A program made the position numbers and the translations under genes. Below the pieces are notes generated by a model that saw nothing but the letters and a program-made list of their open reading frames with translations, ran no database searches and was not told where the DNA came from. From Cristatella mucedo (lineage: Eukaryota > Bryozoa > Phylactolaemata > Cristatellidae): a stretch of DNA of 64,000 nt. Numbering within the stretch: the first letter of the stretch is position 1; the number at the start of each line of letters is the position of its first letter. This document shows, in pieces, positions 24,775 to 34,239 of this stretch. Location: positions 2,824,001 through 2,888,000 of the forward strand of contig WPIO01000012.1 in assembly GCA_009760855.2 (NCBI GenBank), written 5' to 3'.

Positions 24775-25743
24775 GGCTCACTATGTGCACCTTTATATGA
24801 CTACGTCAGTACCAACATGTTGGTGAGAACTTTGAAGTATGGCGACTTTGTCTGTAAGATTATTTTGAGCCTTCAAAATGCTGCCTAACTAAGGTGCCTA
24901 CAAAGTGATTTTACGAGGTTTTTTAGGTTTTTCGCCTACCGTACAGCCGGAATACTGAGGGGCACTATCATCAAACAAACACGGAAGTTTATTAGGTAGA
25001 GCATAGCGAACTTATCCAGCAGATGTAGTGGACTTTAAAGAGTCTGTATCAATTACCGTATAACGAAAATATAACAAGAAAGTTTGTTGGGGATTCTTCG
25101 AGAAAGCGATTCACAGTATAGTCTAAAATATACATCTCCAAATTTTGTTTAACCTTTTTGAATGGCCATTTTTTAATTAATTCAGAGTAAATACCTGTTA
25201 ACTTGGATTTATTTGCTGCTCTTCCTAACTAAATTTGAACAAGTTGTCAGAAAATGGGTAAGTTCAGTTATCCTGGTCACAAAACTAAAGTCTTGAAGTA
25301 ATTATGATCACTTTTTCTATGCTTCTTAAGCATGAGCAATCACGAGATAAGAATTAATACCCGGAGACAAAACTGCCTTACAAGCACACATTAAATAATT
25401 ACTTCCCTTGATCAACTGAGCTAAGGTGGGTGACATTATTTGGATAGAGATCTGACAAAGTTTGGAGCTGTCTGACGAGGGTTTACATATCGGTTGCGGG
25501 GACGAAGCTAACTTGCCGAGAGTTGGCAGCGTTCTGTGAAGTCAGACAGCAGCCGTTCGCGAACTTTGCAATGCATCGCCACGGCTCAAAGGTATACCAT
25601 ACCTTTCATTAACCTTACGTGATTTACCTTTGGCTGTCTATGCTTAGAAGTCAAGCCGCTCAACAAGACAGGACCTTAACCACTACAGAGCCGAGGCTTT
25701 TTATACCCAGCCTGAATATTTAATAATCGTTTTTAATTATTAA

Positions 25744-27885
25744 AATAATGATAATAATACACTTGATAAAGCGCCCTCAGATAACTTATTCATTTTCTAG
25801 ACGCTTTACATTTGCTGCAAGAGGAAATGCAATTGAATGGTAAGTAAAATCATGCTTGAAAAACAAAGAAAATGAATAATATGGTTAGGGGTTACATGCA
25901 CAGGGTCAGCATGCAAATATGGTTAGTGGCAGCATGCACAGTGTCAGCACGCATAAGCACATGAAGGACGAATCACGGGGACCCACTAAATGCTGTCCTG
26001 AATAGGTGTGTTTTTAAGTTCCTTTTAAATATGGTCAGGTCAGGGGATGTTCTGACGCAGGTCGGGAGGGAGTTCCAGGCTGTGGGAGCATACTAGCTAA
26101 ATGCACGGTCTCCAAAGGATTTAATTTTTGTACGAGGTACTTGTAGACTGTTGGATTCCGAAAAGCGGGTGGTACGAAGCTTAGCCTGATGGGGTAGTAT
26201 ATCTGAGAGATAGGCTGGAGCCATAGAACCAAGGGACCTAAAAGTGAGCGACAAAACCTTAAAGTCAATCCGTTGCTTGACTGGTAGCCAGTGCAGGTCG
26301 GCGAGAAGTGGAGTAATGTGGCAACTGCGACGCTCACGACAGCCAAGCCTAGCTACAGAGTTTTGCACCAGCTGTAATCGCCTAATTGCACATGCCGGTA
26401 GGCCAGTAAGCAGTGAGTTACAGAAGTCGAGACGGGATGTCACAAATGCATTGACCAACTTAGACATAGTATCCTTATCTAAACAAGCCCGAATGAATTT
26501 TAGCAATGTTATGAAGCTGAAAATAGGCAGATTTGACTGTGGAGCTTATGTGGTCGTCTAACGAGAGGTCGCTTTGGAATATGACACCTAGATTTCGAGC
26601 TGATTCAACGAGAGATATGCTGGCAGAGCCAGTTTTGAGAGTCAGCCTTTCCAATCTCTGAAGCACACTGGGTTTGCCCATAACTAGTAAGTTAGTTTTA
26701 TCATCGTTTAGTTTTACAAAATTTGCTGCCATCCATGTGTGGATGTCATCAATGCATGCAGCAAGTGAGTTGAGAGAGTTTGAGGTGCTCGAAGGCTTTG
26801 ATGAATCAAAGCAAAGGTACAACTGAGTGTCATCCGCATAGAAGTGAACGCCTAGATTGTGCGTGGCAATCACATCAGCAAGAGGGAGAGTATAAACCGT
26901 GAAAAGAACCGGACCTAGCACTGAGCCCTGAGGTACTCCATATTTCAGAGGTACTTCAGATGATCTTTGTCCATTCACGTCAATACTTTGGAGTCTCCCA
27001 GTGAGATAGGACCTGAACCACTGTGGAGCAGTGCCAGTGATGCCCAGGCGAGATGAGAGGCGCTCTAGACGAACTTTGTGATCGATGGAATCAAAAGCTG
27101 CCGAAAGATCGAGCAAAACAAGCAGAGACACTCTACCCATGTCTGCATTCCTAAGTAGGTCGTTTTATACCCTAAGCAATGCCGATTCTGTGGAGTGATT
27201 AGCTCTAAAGTCAGACTGGAACTTACTAGCAAGGTTTGAAGCTTCGATATGAGTTCAGCTGGTCTGCCACGACCCTTTCCAGTGTCTTTGATAGGAATGG
27301 TAGAAGGGAGACTGGGCGGTAGTTGCTTAAGTTCTCTTGGTCTAGTGTTGCTTTCTTGAGAAGAGGCCTGACTACAGCTTTTTTGAAAGGTGCTGGGACA
27401 TGACCTGAGGCTAGTGACATATTAATGATGTTAGTTATGCATGGCAGCAACAGATCAATGCAGCGTAGGAGCAGGACAGTGGGAATAGGGTTCAGAGGAC
27501 TTGTTGTCTTCTTTGATTGCGATACGAACTTTAGGACTAGATCACTAGTGACCTGCTTAAATGCAGACATTGAGGTGCAGCCAGGAACTGAAGCACAGCA
27601 TTCTAGTGGGGATGTTGTCATCGCAGGGATGGATTCCCTGATCTTGTCTATCTTCTACACAAAGAATCGAGAGGAGCGGTCGGCTAGATCATCACAAGGA
27701 TCATCAGGTAAGGAGCTAATCTGGAAACGGTTGAGGAGATGGTTTATTGTCGACATCAGCATTTTTGGATTGTGCATCTGTGATTCAACAATGTTTCTAT
27801 AGAAGCTAGACTTGGCCTTTGCTAGTATCGATTGGTACGACCTACAGTAGTCTTCATATGCCTGTCGATGGACAGTTAGTCCGGA
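25744..27885 (-). mobile_element. LINE A with most of the reverse transcriptase
   Basis: The best-preserved RT in the window, in three pieces separated by frameshifts near 27210 and 26490. The N-terminal piece has [20 protein letters not shown]. The 221-residue middle piece has motif A (LLDLSAAFDSIDHK), [13 protein letters not shown] and the catalytic YADD box in FYADDTQLYLCF. The third piece is the post-RT region (TSRLDFCNSLLTGLPACAI). Non-LTR RTs of this type copy their own RNA at a nicked target; sequence points to the L2/CR1/Rex-like group. The 3' end is AAT-rich. No endonuclease remains; 5'-truncated near 27885. Catalytic Asp residues are intact but the ORF is broken, so the copy is dead. 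Confidence 0.9.
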
Positions 27886-28481
27886 TTATCTTTGCCAACG
27901 ATATAGTTGCACACGAATAAAGTCCGCTGATACTTAACTTTGCGGGCAAGAAACACAATCTCGTGCCAATTACAAATAACCTAAATTCACTACGGGCAAG
28001 CTTAGACGTGTCACAAATTTCCTTGCATTAGCCCTGCCTCTAGAACAAAAATTAGGGCAAGAAAGATCGCAAGAAAACTGAGAATCGATGTAAGGCATCT
28101 GAAGGTCATTCGACTTGGATAGTATTTCTTTTGCATCGCATATCAACGGTGCAATGCCAAGCTACCTGCAGCATCGAATCGATGCCATCGAGGCATCTGC
28201 TGGATGGCTGCAGCAGGGCCGCGAAAAAAGCACCCGCTTGGTCAGCTGTGTCACTCGGTGATGGTCTGACTTGGGCTCTCCTTGACCTATTGCCAGGAAT
28301 CCTCTGTAGCTCCGATTCAACGAGACGTATCGTGTCGAACCACATTTACAATAGTTTCTAGGGCCAAACTGCAACCACGTCCGTCATATGTATTAACTAT
28401 CCTGCGTCCGTCGAAAATCGCTTGAAGTAAAGTGGCCCTACGATGAAGGCAACGCGACCACAGTCACCAATCTGTCAATAA

Positions 28482-28730
28482 AAATAATAATAATAATAAT
28501 AATAATAATGTACTTGATAAAGCGCCCTCAGAGAACTTAATCTCTTTCTAGGTGCTTTACATTTGCTGCAAAGGGAAATGCAATTAAATGGTAAGTAAAA
28601 TCATGCTTGAAAAACAAACAAAATGAATGACATGGTTAGGGGGATATGCACAGGGTCAGCATCCAAATGTGGTTAGTGGCAGCATGCACAGTGTCAGCAC
28701 GCATAAGCACGTGAAGGCCGACTACTGTGC
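28482..28730 (-). mobile_element. LINE A 3' tail with (AAT)n
   Basis: (AAT)n at 28484-28509, then TGTACTTGATAAAGCGCCCT, TTAATCTCTTTCTAGGTGCT, CATTTGCTGCAAAGGGAAAT and 3' UTR sequence. It lies inside the gap of the receptor pseudogene. Confidence 0.85.
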
Positions 28731-28830
28731 AGTGTAAGTAATTGATTTTTGACGGAGTAGTAGCAGAGCCAAGCCAAATATCAATTTTGAAGGGCTTTCG
28801 CCGATATTCGGTGCATTTTTTGAGTGAAAT

Positions 28831-28881
28831 CAGACAGCAGGGCACGCTTGCCCCGAGCACGCAGGCATGCCCTGCTGTCTG
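28831..28881. repeat. 14-bp perfect inverted repeat
   Basis: CAGACAGCAGGGCA (28831-28844) and TGCCCTGCTGTCTG (28868-28881) flank 23 nt. It lies in the foreign segment inside the receptor pseudogene and could mark a small DNA element, but I see no clear target duplication. Confidence 0.75.
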
Positions 28882-29400
28882 CCCAGTTGGCCGTCATGGC
28901 ACAAGCAGCGTGGCTTGGTGAACGCCAGCAGGGCGTGACACCTGCCCGCTCAAAAATTAAAGTTAATGTTAGCAGCACCGGCGGCTTTCTCTTAAAGGAC
29001 AGGTCTTCTACATAAGTCAGATAGTTTTATGCGACGAACAGCTCACCTTTCACCAGTGCTGATAGCTAGTGCTGATAGCGAACTCACTTGAAATTACGTT
29101 GGCATTACATGCTTCGTGCCAGTCATCAAACAAATCAATGATGCTTATAAATTCATTTGTAAAGCAGTTGCGTCATCAGTAAAACTGAGGGAATGTTACT
29201 ATTCAACATGAAAGCAGTCGAGATCACTTGCTCAAGTCGGCTGCGATTAAAATCGCACTTCAACCTGGCAAGTAGATACAAACGGTGCTGGCTAAGAAAG
29301 CAGCTGCGGTGCTCTTGTGAACGCCTGCAGCGAGCTGAATTGAATGTGACCCTTGAAGGCTCATCGTCTGCCTGCAATCCTCGACGGCTTTATCCGCCAT

Positions 29401-29879
29401 CATAATCCGCTGACTTTACTACAGTTCAGCCTGTTAGAGAATGATGCCAGTGGCACGAGCGGCCACGAGCTAGCTTCGGTGTGCGTGCCTGCCTTCGATA
29501 TTTGAACTAGATTGGATATTGAATTTGTGTAAACATTGGATATTGAATTTGTTTAAACACAACTGCGTCCGTGCTGCAGTCAGATTTTCTTTCTATATTG
29601 CGCCAGACTGGGCAGGCTGGACGCAAAATTGGTCAGTCGCATCGTGACGGCTTTGTAGTAGCTAATATAGCTGCTTTACTTGTGAGTCTCCATCTTGAGT
29701 TGGCAAACTTTGTAACTTCTACTATAGTGCCTGCCCAGCCGAGTGATGGAACCTTTCTTTGGCCGTACTAATTCCGGTTGGAAGCTGGCAGAAGACTCTG
29801 AATGGCTGCTGGGAGGCAGCCCCGAGCAGACCTGGCAGTTCCGTTCAGCCTAGAAGAGGCTAAGTGTGCTTCGATTTGC
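29401..29879. other. Unrecognised segment with a 24-bp tandem duplication
   Basis: TGGATATTGAATTTGTGTAA is repeated almost exactly (about 29513-29560). No gene or known repeat was identified otherwise. Confidence 0.4.
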
Positions 29880-30150
29880 CTTGCACGAAGAACGCCCGCA
29901 CAGAACCAACACCAACAGTTTATTCTACTACAGAGCAGAGGGAGCACGACTTTACTCGCCCCTCTCTCCCCACTGAATCCCTCTCCTCGCCCACGGCTGT
30001 GTTTTGGCCGACCCCGACGGTGAGTCCACCATCTGACTGTGGTTACCGGCCTGTCCAAACCACACCACAGGCGGACCACAGCTATGCACCACCGGTGATG
30101 CTCCTGACAGCTGTTTAAGGAAGGAGCGGTACCGGCCTGCATATACTCAG
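29880..30150. repeat. Repeat D, copy 1
   Basis: CAGTTTATTCTACTACAGAG, CGCCCCTCTCTCCCC-like, TCCACCATCTGACTG and CAGGCGGACCACAGCTATGC recur in the same order at 45860-46080. Dispersed, GC-rich; family unknown, no reverse transcriptase or transposase seen. Confidence 0.5.
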
Positions 30151-30156
30151 ACCACA

Positions 30157-30405
30157 CTAAGGACGACGGGGGAGGCGGCCTCTGGCTTCGGAAAGATCGG
30201 CAGCATGTTTCACACGCTCTCCCACCGGTGTGTCATCACACGACGGTAGCGACAGGCCTCGGTGCATTAGCACGTTCATTTCTTCCAATCGATAGTATCC
30301 TACATGTACAGCCATTATAATGTAAAGCACAATGGTGGAGCTGACGGCATTCCAAAACCTCAGACGTTTCGATCGCACTAAATTCAACTTCAAAATGATA
30401 ACCTC
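30157..30405 (-). pseudogene. Possible GPCR remnant (TM7 or TM2-like)
   Basis: A minus-strand open segment includes FWNAVSSTIVLYIIMAVHV followed by GYYRLEE. This can be aligned with the TM7 stretch NDVLSSTIYVLLDRGYRNAL of the intact receptors, or less well with TM2. A possible TM6-like piece (LSLQHYATVSLRP versus LGTQHGVFVVVP) lies upstream at about 30900-31000. The match is weak and may be chance hydrophobicity. Confidence 0.3.
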
Positions 30406-31730
30406 TTTTCACGAGCAGTGCTTATTCTCATGCATGCAAAGGTTTTGAATGGTTAGCCCAGCTGCTGTTAACTCACTAAGAATGCATTTACTAAAAAAGT
30501 TATCGAACACAAACTTCCTGTCCTCCAGCCTCGTTGAACTATCGTGCATTTTTCGGATAAGTTGGAATTCAATGAAATCATAGCATGAGAGTAGAAGATA
30601 CCTTGGGAAAAATTACTATTTACCCTAACAGCATGCAGAAGATTAAGATGCTCGATCCATTGATTTCTTGCATCATTGAAATACGCTTTGAATCACTAGT
30701 CCTATGCAAGAAAAAATTGTCGGCGTTTCTATGCTTACCTTTTTTTAATGAGGCTAACTGGCACACTGTAACGACAGGTTGATTTTAACCTTCTATGAAG
30801 TGAGCAGAATATGCAAATTTAGAATTTCCGGCTAATATACGTATTTATTTCCATTGTATGGACCATAATATACAGAAATTATCGGGTGGTTTTCTTCTGG
30901 AACCTTCAATAGTATGCTCAATAAGATATGGGTACTGATCGATGCAAGAAATTCAGATACGGGTCTCAATGAAACGGTTGCATAATGTTGTAAGGATAAA
31001 AGCACGGTACTCAGATCCGAAGACATGAGTTATGAGTTCAACATAGGCATTACGTGTTCCCTTTCCGTTTCATTTGCCATGCATTTTTAAAATAACCTTA
31101 TAAAACACTTCAAGAATTTTGGTAATTTGACTTACTTAGATCAAAAATAAAAATCTTGCACTGATAGAATTACTTGGACGGACGAAACACTGTTGATGGC
31201 TGCTAACACACACCTAACATGTTCCATACTTTATTTGAAGAGAGTGTATATCATAATCAATCAATCAACCACCAGCAGAGTGTTAGTAGTGGAAATGCAA
31301 ATCAAGAAGGTGCGAACTGCATTTCACTAAAGGTAAATGCAAAAAGGGCTTTTTTCAGGACTAAGTTAAGGGACGATAGATGAGCTCCCATTGGTCAACT
31401 TTTATTAATTCCTCCAGTGTTGTCTTATTGTACGTAAAAATGGGTGAGTTGAAATGAATCACCCTTATTGTTTTGCTGCTTGTGAGTTTAACTCTCGAAG
31501 AAAAACGAGATGTTTGATATGACTTTTGACCCTTTAGGGGTGTATGGTCTGGGTGACAGGGTTGCTATGTATATTTTCCTGAAACACGCTGTCTAAGCTT
31601 TCATGATGCACTCTGCAAGCGACAATTAAAATGTGGCTTTATCGACGCTGGATACAAAATATGGCTTACAAATGTACTCCGAGGCAACAAAAGATCTTAC
31701 CTGATATATTTAGATTAGAGACAGTTTATT
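30406..31730. other. AT-rich flank of receptor 2, nothing firm
   Basis: Apart from the weak TM6-like segment near 30900-31000, no gene or repeat is recognised. Its right end (31700-31950) aligns loosely with 13740-13980, the 3' flank of paralogue 1. Confidence 0.4.
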
Positions 31731-31734
31731 TTAT

Positions 31735-31740
31735 CAGAGT
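31735..31740 (-). promoter_or_regulatory. Candidate polyadenylation signal AATAAA
   Basis: Minus-strand AATAAA about 210 nt beyond the receptor stop, in sequence that aligns with the AATAAA beside paralogue 1. Confidence 0.45.
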
Positions 31741-31952
31741 AATCATGCAATCACCTTTCTTTTAATTTCAAAACCAAACAGTAATCGTCGAACAGGAAAA
31801 TGACTAAGCAAATCCAGCAAGATGTCTTTAATTCTAAAAGCAATTTAATTAGACAAATAAAATTAAGTTTTTTAAAACTATAGCAGGGGAATGTGGCTCT
31901 TACTAACACTGCCTGGCCTCTTAGCAAGTAATCAAATCATGGGAATGCAAAG

Positions 31953-32951
31953 CTAAGGTTCTGTCAAACCATTGGAATGCTGGCAGTTAGGCACCTGCTG
32001 TGTTGATATGGTTTGCTGTAAACACACGGATGTTTGGTCGCCAAGTGATTGTCTGGCACGGGCTCTCCTCCCACACTTGCAGAGTCTCATCAAAGCGTTC
32101 CTGTAGCCGCGATCTAACAACACGTATATCGTCGAGGACAGTACGTCGTTTCCTGCATACATCCAATATAGTGCTCGCAGCATAAATGGTTTGATGTCTA
32201 TGAAAGTGTCTGAAGTCATGATCAGTCCCAGGACGAGTGGAACTACGACAAAGACGCCATGCTGAGTGCCCAGTACGGTGTAAGTTCTCACCACAGCCTT
32301 GTTAGCTGAACCATCTTGGCCGACCGCTCTGCGTGCAACTCGATATATTTGGGCGTAGCAGAAACAGAACCAAACCAGACATCCCGATTGCAGGATTAGT
32401 ATGAGCAGTACGACAATTCTTGACGGAAGCTTGAGCACACCTGGGCCAAACAGACACCCCAGTTCGTCGTCGAAGCAGTACGAGTCTTCACTACTAATGG
32501 AAACCAGTCCAATCACTGTCGGCGGAATCACCAGAACTGCCAATAGCAGCATCGGCTTTCTCTCAAAGAGCATCTCGTGATAGGTCAAAGGATATTGTAT
32601 GACAAATAGCCGATCTTGGGCCAGTGCTGACAGCAGACATGCTTGAAATTGCATCGAGATTGTTTGAAGAATGCCAGTCGCGACACAAATCCTGATATCG
32701 AGAACGCTAGTAAATTCTCTGTAAATAATTTGCGAAAGACGCAAAAATGACGGAATGATGCTATTCAATATTAAGGAAGTTGATATAGTTCGTCCGAGCC
32801 TGCTGTGGTTAACATCGAACTTCATCCTGGCCAGAAGATAAACAGTGTTGGCCAAGAAGACGGTGCTGGCCGTAGTGTAAGCTGCAGCTTTCAAGCCTAA
32901 AGGCGGAGGCCCAGCTACAAGTTCGCAATTGTTAGCTTCGCTGTCAGACAT
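31953..32951 (-). CDS. Rhodopsin-like (class A) GPCR, paralogue 2, intronless
   Basis: A 332-residue seven-helix receptor, the closest relative of the gene at 13983-14978. Both share FDVNHSRLGR after TM1, NSIIPSFLRL in TM2, QFQACLLS and AQDRLFVIQYPLTYHEM across TM3 and loop 2, FCFCYA in TM5, the loop GQDGSANKAVVRT before TM6 and SSTIYVLLDRGYRNALMRLC in TM7/helix 8. Cys89 and Cys159/Cys166 can form the usual loop disulfide; Asp113-Arg114 fill the E/DRY position. NPxxY is again SSTIY. Differences concentrate in the N-terminus, TM4, loop 2 near Gly169-Lys174, and the C-terminal tail. The reading frame is intact. Start Met aligns with paralogue 1. A putative 5' UTR intron lies just upstream. Ligand unknown; chemosensory role inferred. 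Confidence 0.9.
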   Translation of the reverse strand: MSDSEANNCELVAGPPPLGLKAAAYTTASTVFLANTVYLLARMKFDVNHSRLGRTISTSLILNSIIPSFLRLSQIIYREFTSVLDIRICVATGILQTISMQFQACLLSALAQDRLFVIQYPLTYHEMLFERKPMLLLAVLVIPPTVIGLVSISSEDSYCFDDELGCLFGPGVLKLPSRIVVLLILILQSGCLVWFCFCYAQIYRVARRAVGQDGSANKAVVRTYTVLGTQHGVFVVVPLVLGLIMTSDTFIDIKPFMLRALYWMYAGNDVLSSTIYVLLDRGYRNALMRLCKCGRRARARQSLGDQTSVCLQQTISTQQVPNCQHSNGLTEP

Positions 32952-32957
32952 CGTAAT

Positions 32958-33038
32958 CTGCTTAGTTCATGTGGCCTAAATATGTAATGTGTTTCGACAA
33001 AAAATTCAATTGCGAAAGATTCCACTATGGCACCTTAC
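32958..33038 (-). other. Possible 81-nt intron in the receptor 5' UTR
   Basis: Reading the minus strand, CAGCTG/GTAAGG gives a good donor and ACTAAGCAG/ATTACG then ATG gives an acceptor six bases before the start codon. Flanking exon-like sequence is conserved with paralogue 1, whose donor position lacks GT. At the third receptor, TTTTTTATTTGTAG lies directly before the ATG, a comparable acceptor. Confidence 0.4.
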
Positions 33039-33302
33039 CAGCTGCCTTAGCATCTGCTGTTGTAGATATCGCTGAATAGCTGCCATCCAGCCCACAGAAA
33101 CTGCAAACGAAAGAGTTGAACCCTTTTGTGAATCATGAAAGTCCGTTATCCTTAAAGCAATAAAATTACGCGTTAATGGATATGCATTTGCTTATCGCCA
33201 CTGCTGTGTTATATATGCACGTGGCCCTGGTCAAGGTAGATGGTCTGGTTACGGTTTCCAAGACGATTTAGTCCTTGAAAGTTCAAGTTGGCTCCTTTGA
33301 GT

Positions 33303-33417
33303 ATGCGTACCGAAAGCCGCTTAGGTTGTGAGTGCGCTAATAAAACTCTCCTGCGTAGCACCCACATGGTCTTTATGACTTTGTGGAGTTACAGACGGAG
33401 ATACATTACATTACATT
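33303..33417 (+). mobile_element. LINE B 3' tail fragment
   Basis: TGCGTACCGAAAGCCGCTTA, then CTCTCCTGCGTAGCACCCAC and ATACATTACATTACAT: nearly identical to the end of the copy at 10037-10884, so relatively young. Confidence 0.85.
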
Positions 33418-33423
33418 TTTAAA

Positions 33424-33595
33424 TGCTAGCTGATCGAATAGCCTCTTTTTTTATAGCGGCAGAAAAGCTTTAAGGGTCATCGCCACCACTTGCAGTGACA
33501 ATAAAGGATCGCCCACCGAAGGATTCGAACCCACGACCTCGGGGCCGAGGTCGTGAAGAGCAACCGCCTTAACTAGTGTGCCATCACGGCTCACC
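33424..33595 (-). mobile_element. SINE1, fullest copy
   Basis: On the minus strand: GGTGAGCCGTGATGGCACAC (A-box-like TGGCACACTAGTT), GTTGCTCTTCACGACCTCGG, B box GGTTCGAATCC, then a non-tRNA body (GGCGATCCTTTATTGTCACT; TTCTGCCGCTATAAAAAAAG) ending TAGCATTT. Head plus body makes a classic tRNA-derived SINE, about 170 bp. It needs a partner LINE; which one is not evident because its end differs from the LINE A and B tails. Confidence 0.75.
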
Positions 33596-33920
33596 ATGTT
33601 GCACGTCCAGTGCATATTTGCATCTGGCTTTGCGGGTCAATATTCAGGCCGTGGACCATCCAGAGCTACTAGAGGGGCAGCTAACGCTAAGCTTAAATGT
33701 GAACGTCTATTACCTAGCGCATCACGAATTCCCAGCTTAGAGCAACATTTAATTACACGAACCACTCCTAGAGATGTGAGAGCTGCTGCTAATTTCTTTA
33801 ACCTAGTACTTACAAAGCCGCCGCTAACCTTGGTGACCGCTTAAAACTAGGGCCTTTATAATTCCTACTCACAATGCAGCAAGCTGCTAGCTGTTGTCAG
33901 CGGGACACCTGACGACGATA
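33596..33920. other. Unrecognised short segment
   Basis: An 88-codon plus-strand ORF starts in the SINE1 head and has no domain resemblance; I see no gene. Confidence 0.4.
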
Positions 33921-33921
33921 A

Positions 33922-34020
33922 TAAAAATTATAATAATGCATTTATATAACCCCCTTTAGAGAACTGAATCTCTTCTAAGCACAGTACGGATGCTGTATAG
34001 AAAACATTATCAAATGATTT
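33922..34020 (-). mobile_element. LINE A variant 3' tail
   Basis: ATAATAAAAATTATAATAAT, GCATTTATATAACCCCCTTT, then GCTGTATAGAAAACATTATC. The last part matches 39610-39640 (GATTTATAGAAAGTATTATC) rather than the common TTGCTGCAAAGGG, indicating a second LINE A subfamily. Confidence 0.55.
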
Positions 34021-34239
34021 GTGGTAACAATCGCAGGCAGCACTCGTGACACTTTCGCGGTCACATAGACAAAGCTGAAGTCAAAGAACTGTTATGCTAC
34101 CAATGACGCTACCCCATGTGACTCGTTTTCTCGTCATTGGTATCGCTGGTAATAGATGGAGAATTATTTTATGCGATACGAACCTCTTTTAATTTGAGCC
34201 TTTGCCGAATTCCTATTCTCAGTTGAACTTTTTTTTTCT

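Larger units (their letters stand above)
28106..29400 (-). pseudogene. Class A GPCR pseudogene, split by inserted DNA
   Basis: The minus strand keeps two separated parts of a receptor like those at 13983 and 31953. Right part (29050-29400): YLLARLKCDFNRSRL and FMLNSNIPSVLLMTQLLYK, matching TM1-TM2, then at nucleotide level the start of TM3 (CAGTGCTGATAG, TTGAAATTACG). Left part (28106-28370): STRYVSLNRSYRGFL, matching the TM7/helix-8 segment SSTIYVLLDRGYRNAL, with a tail RRAQVRPSPSDTADQ resembling RRARVRPSLGDQTAV after a frameshift. TM3 to TM6 are gone, replaced by about 650 bp including a LINE A tail. Not functional. Confidence 0.75.
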
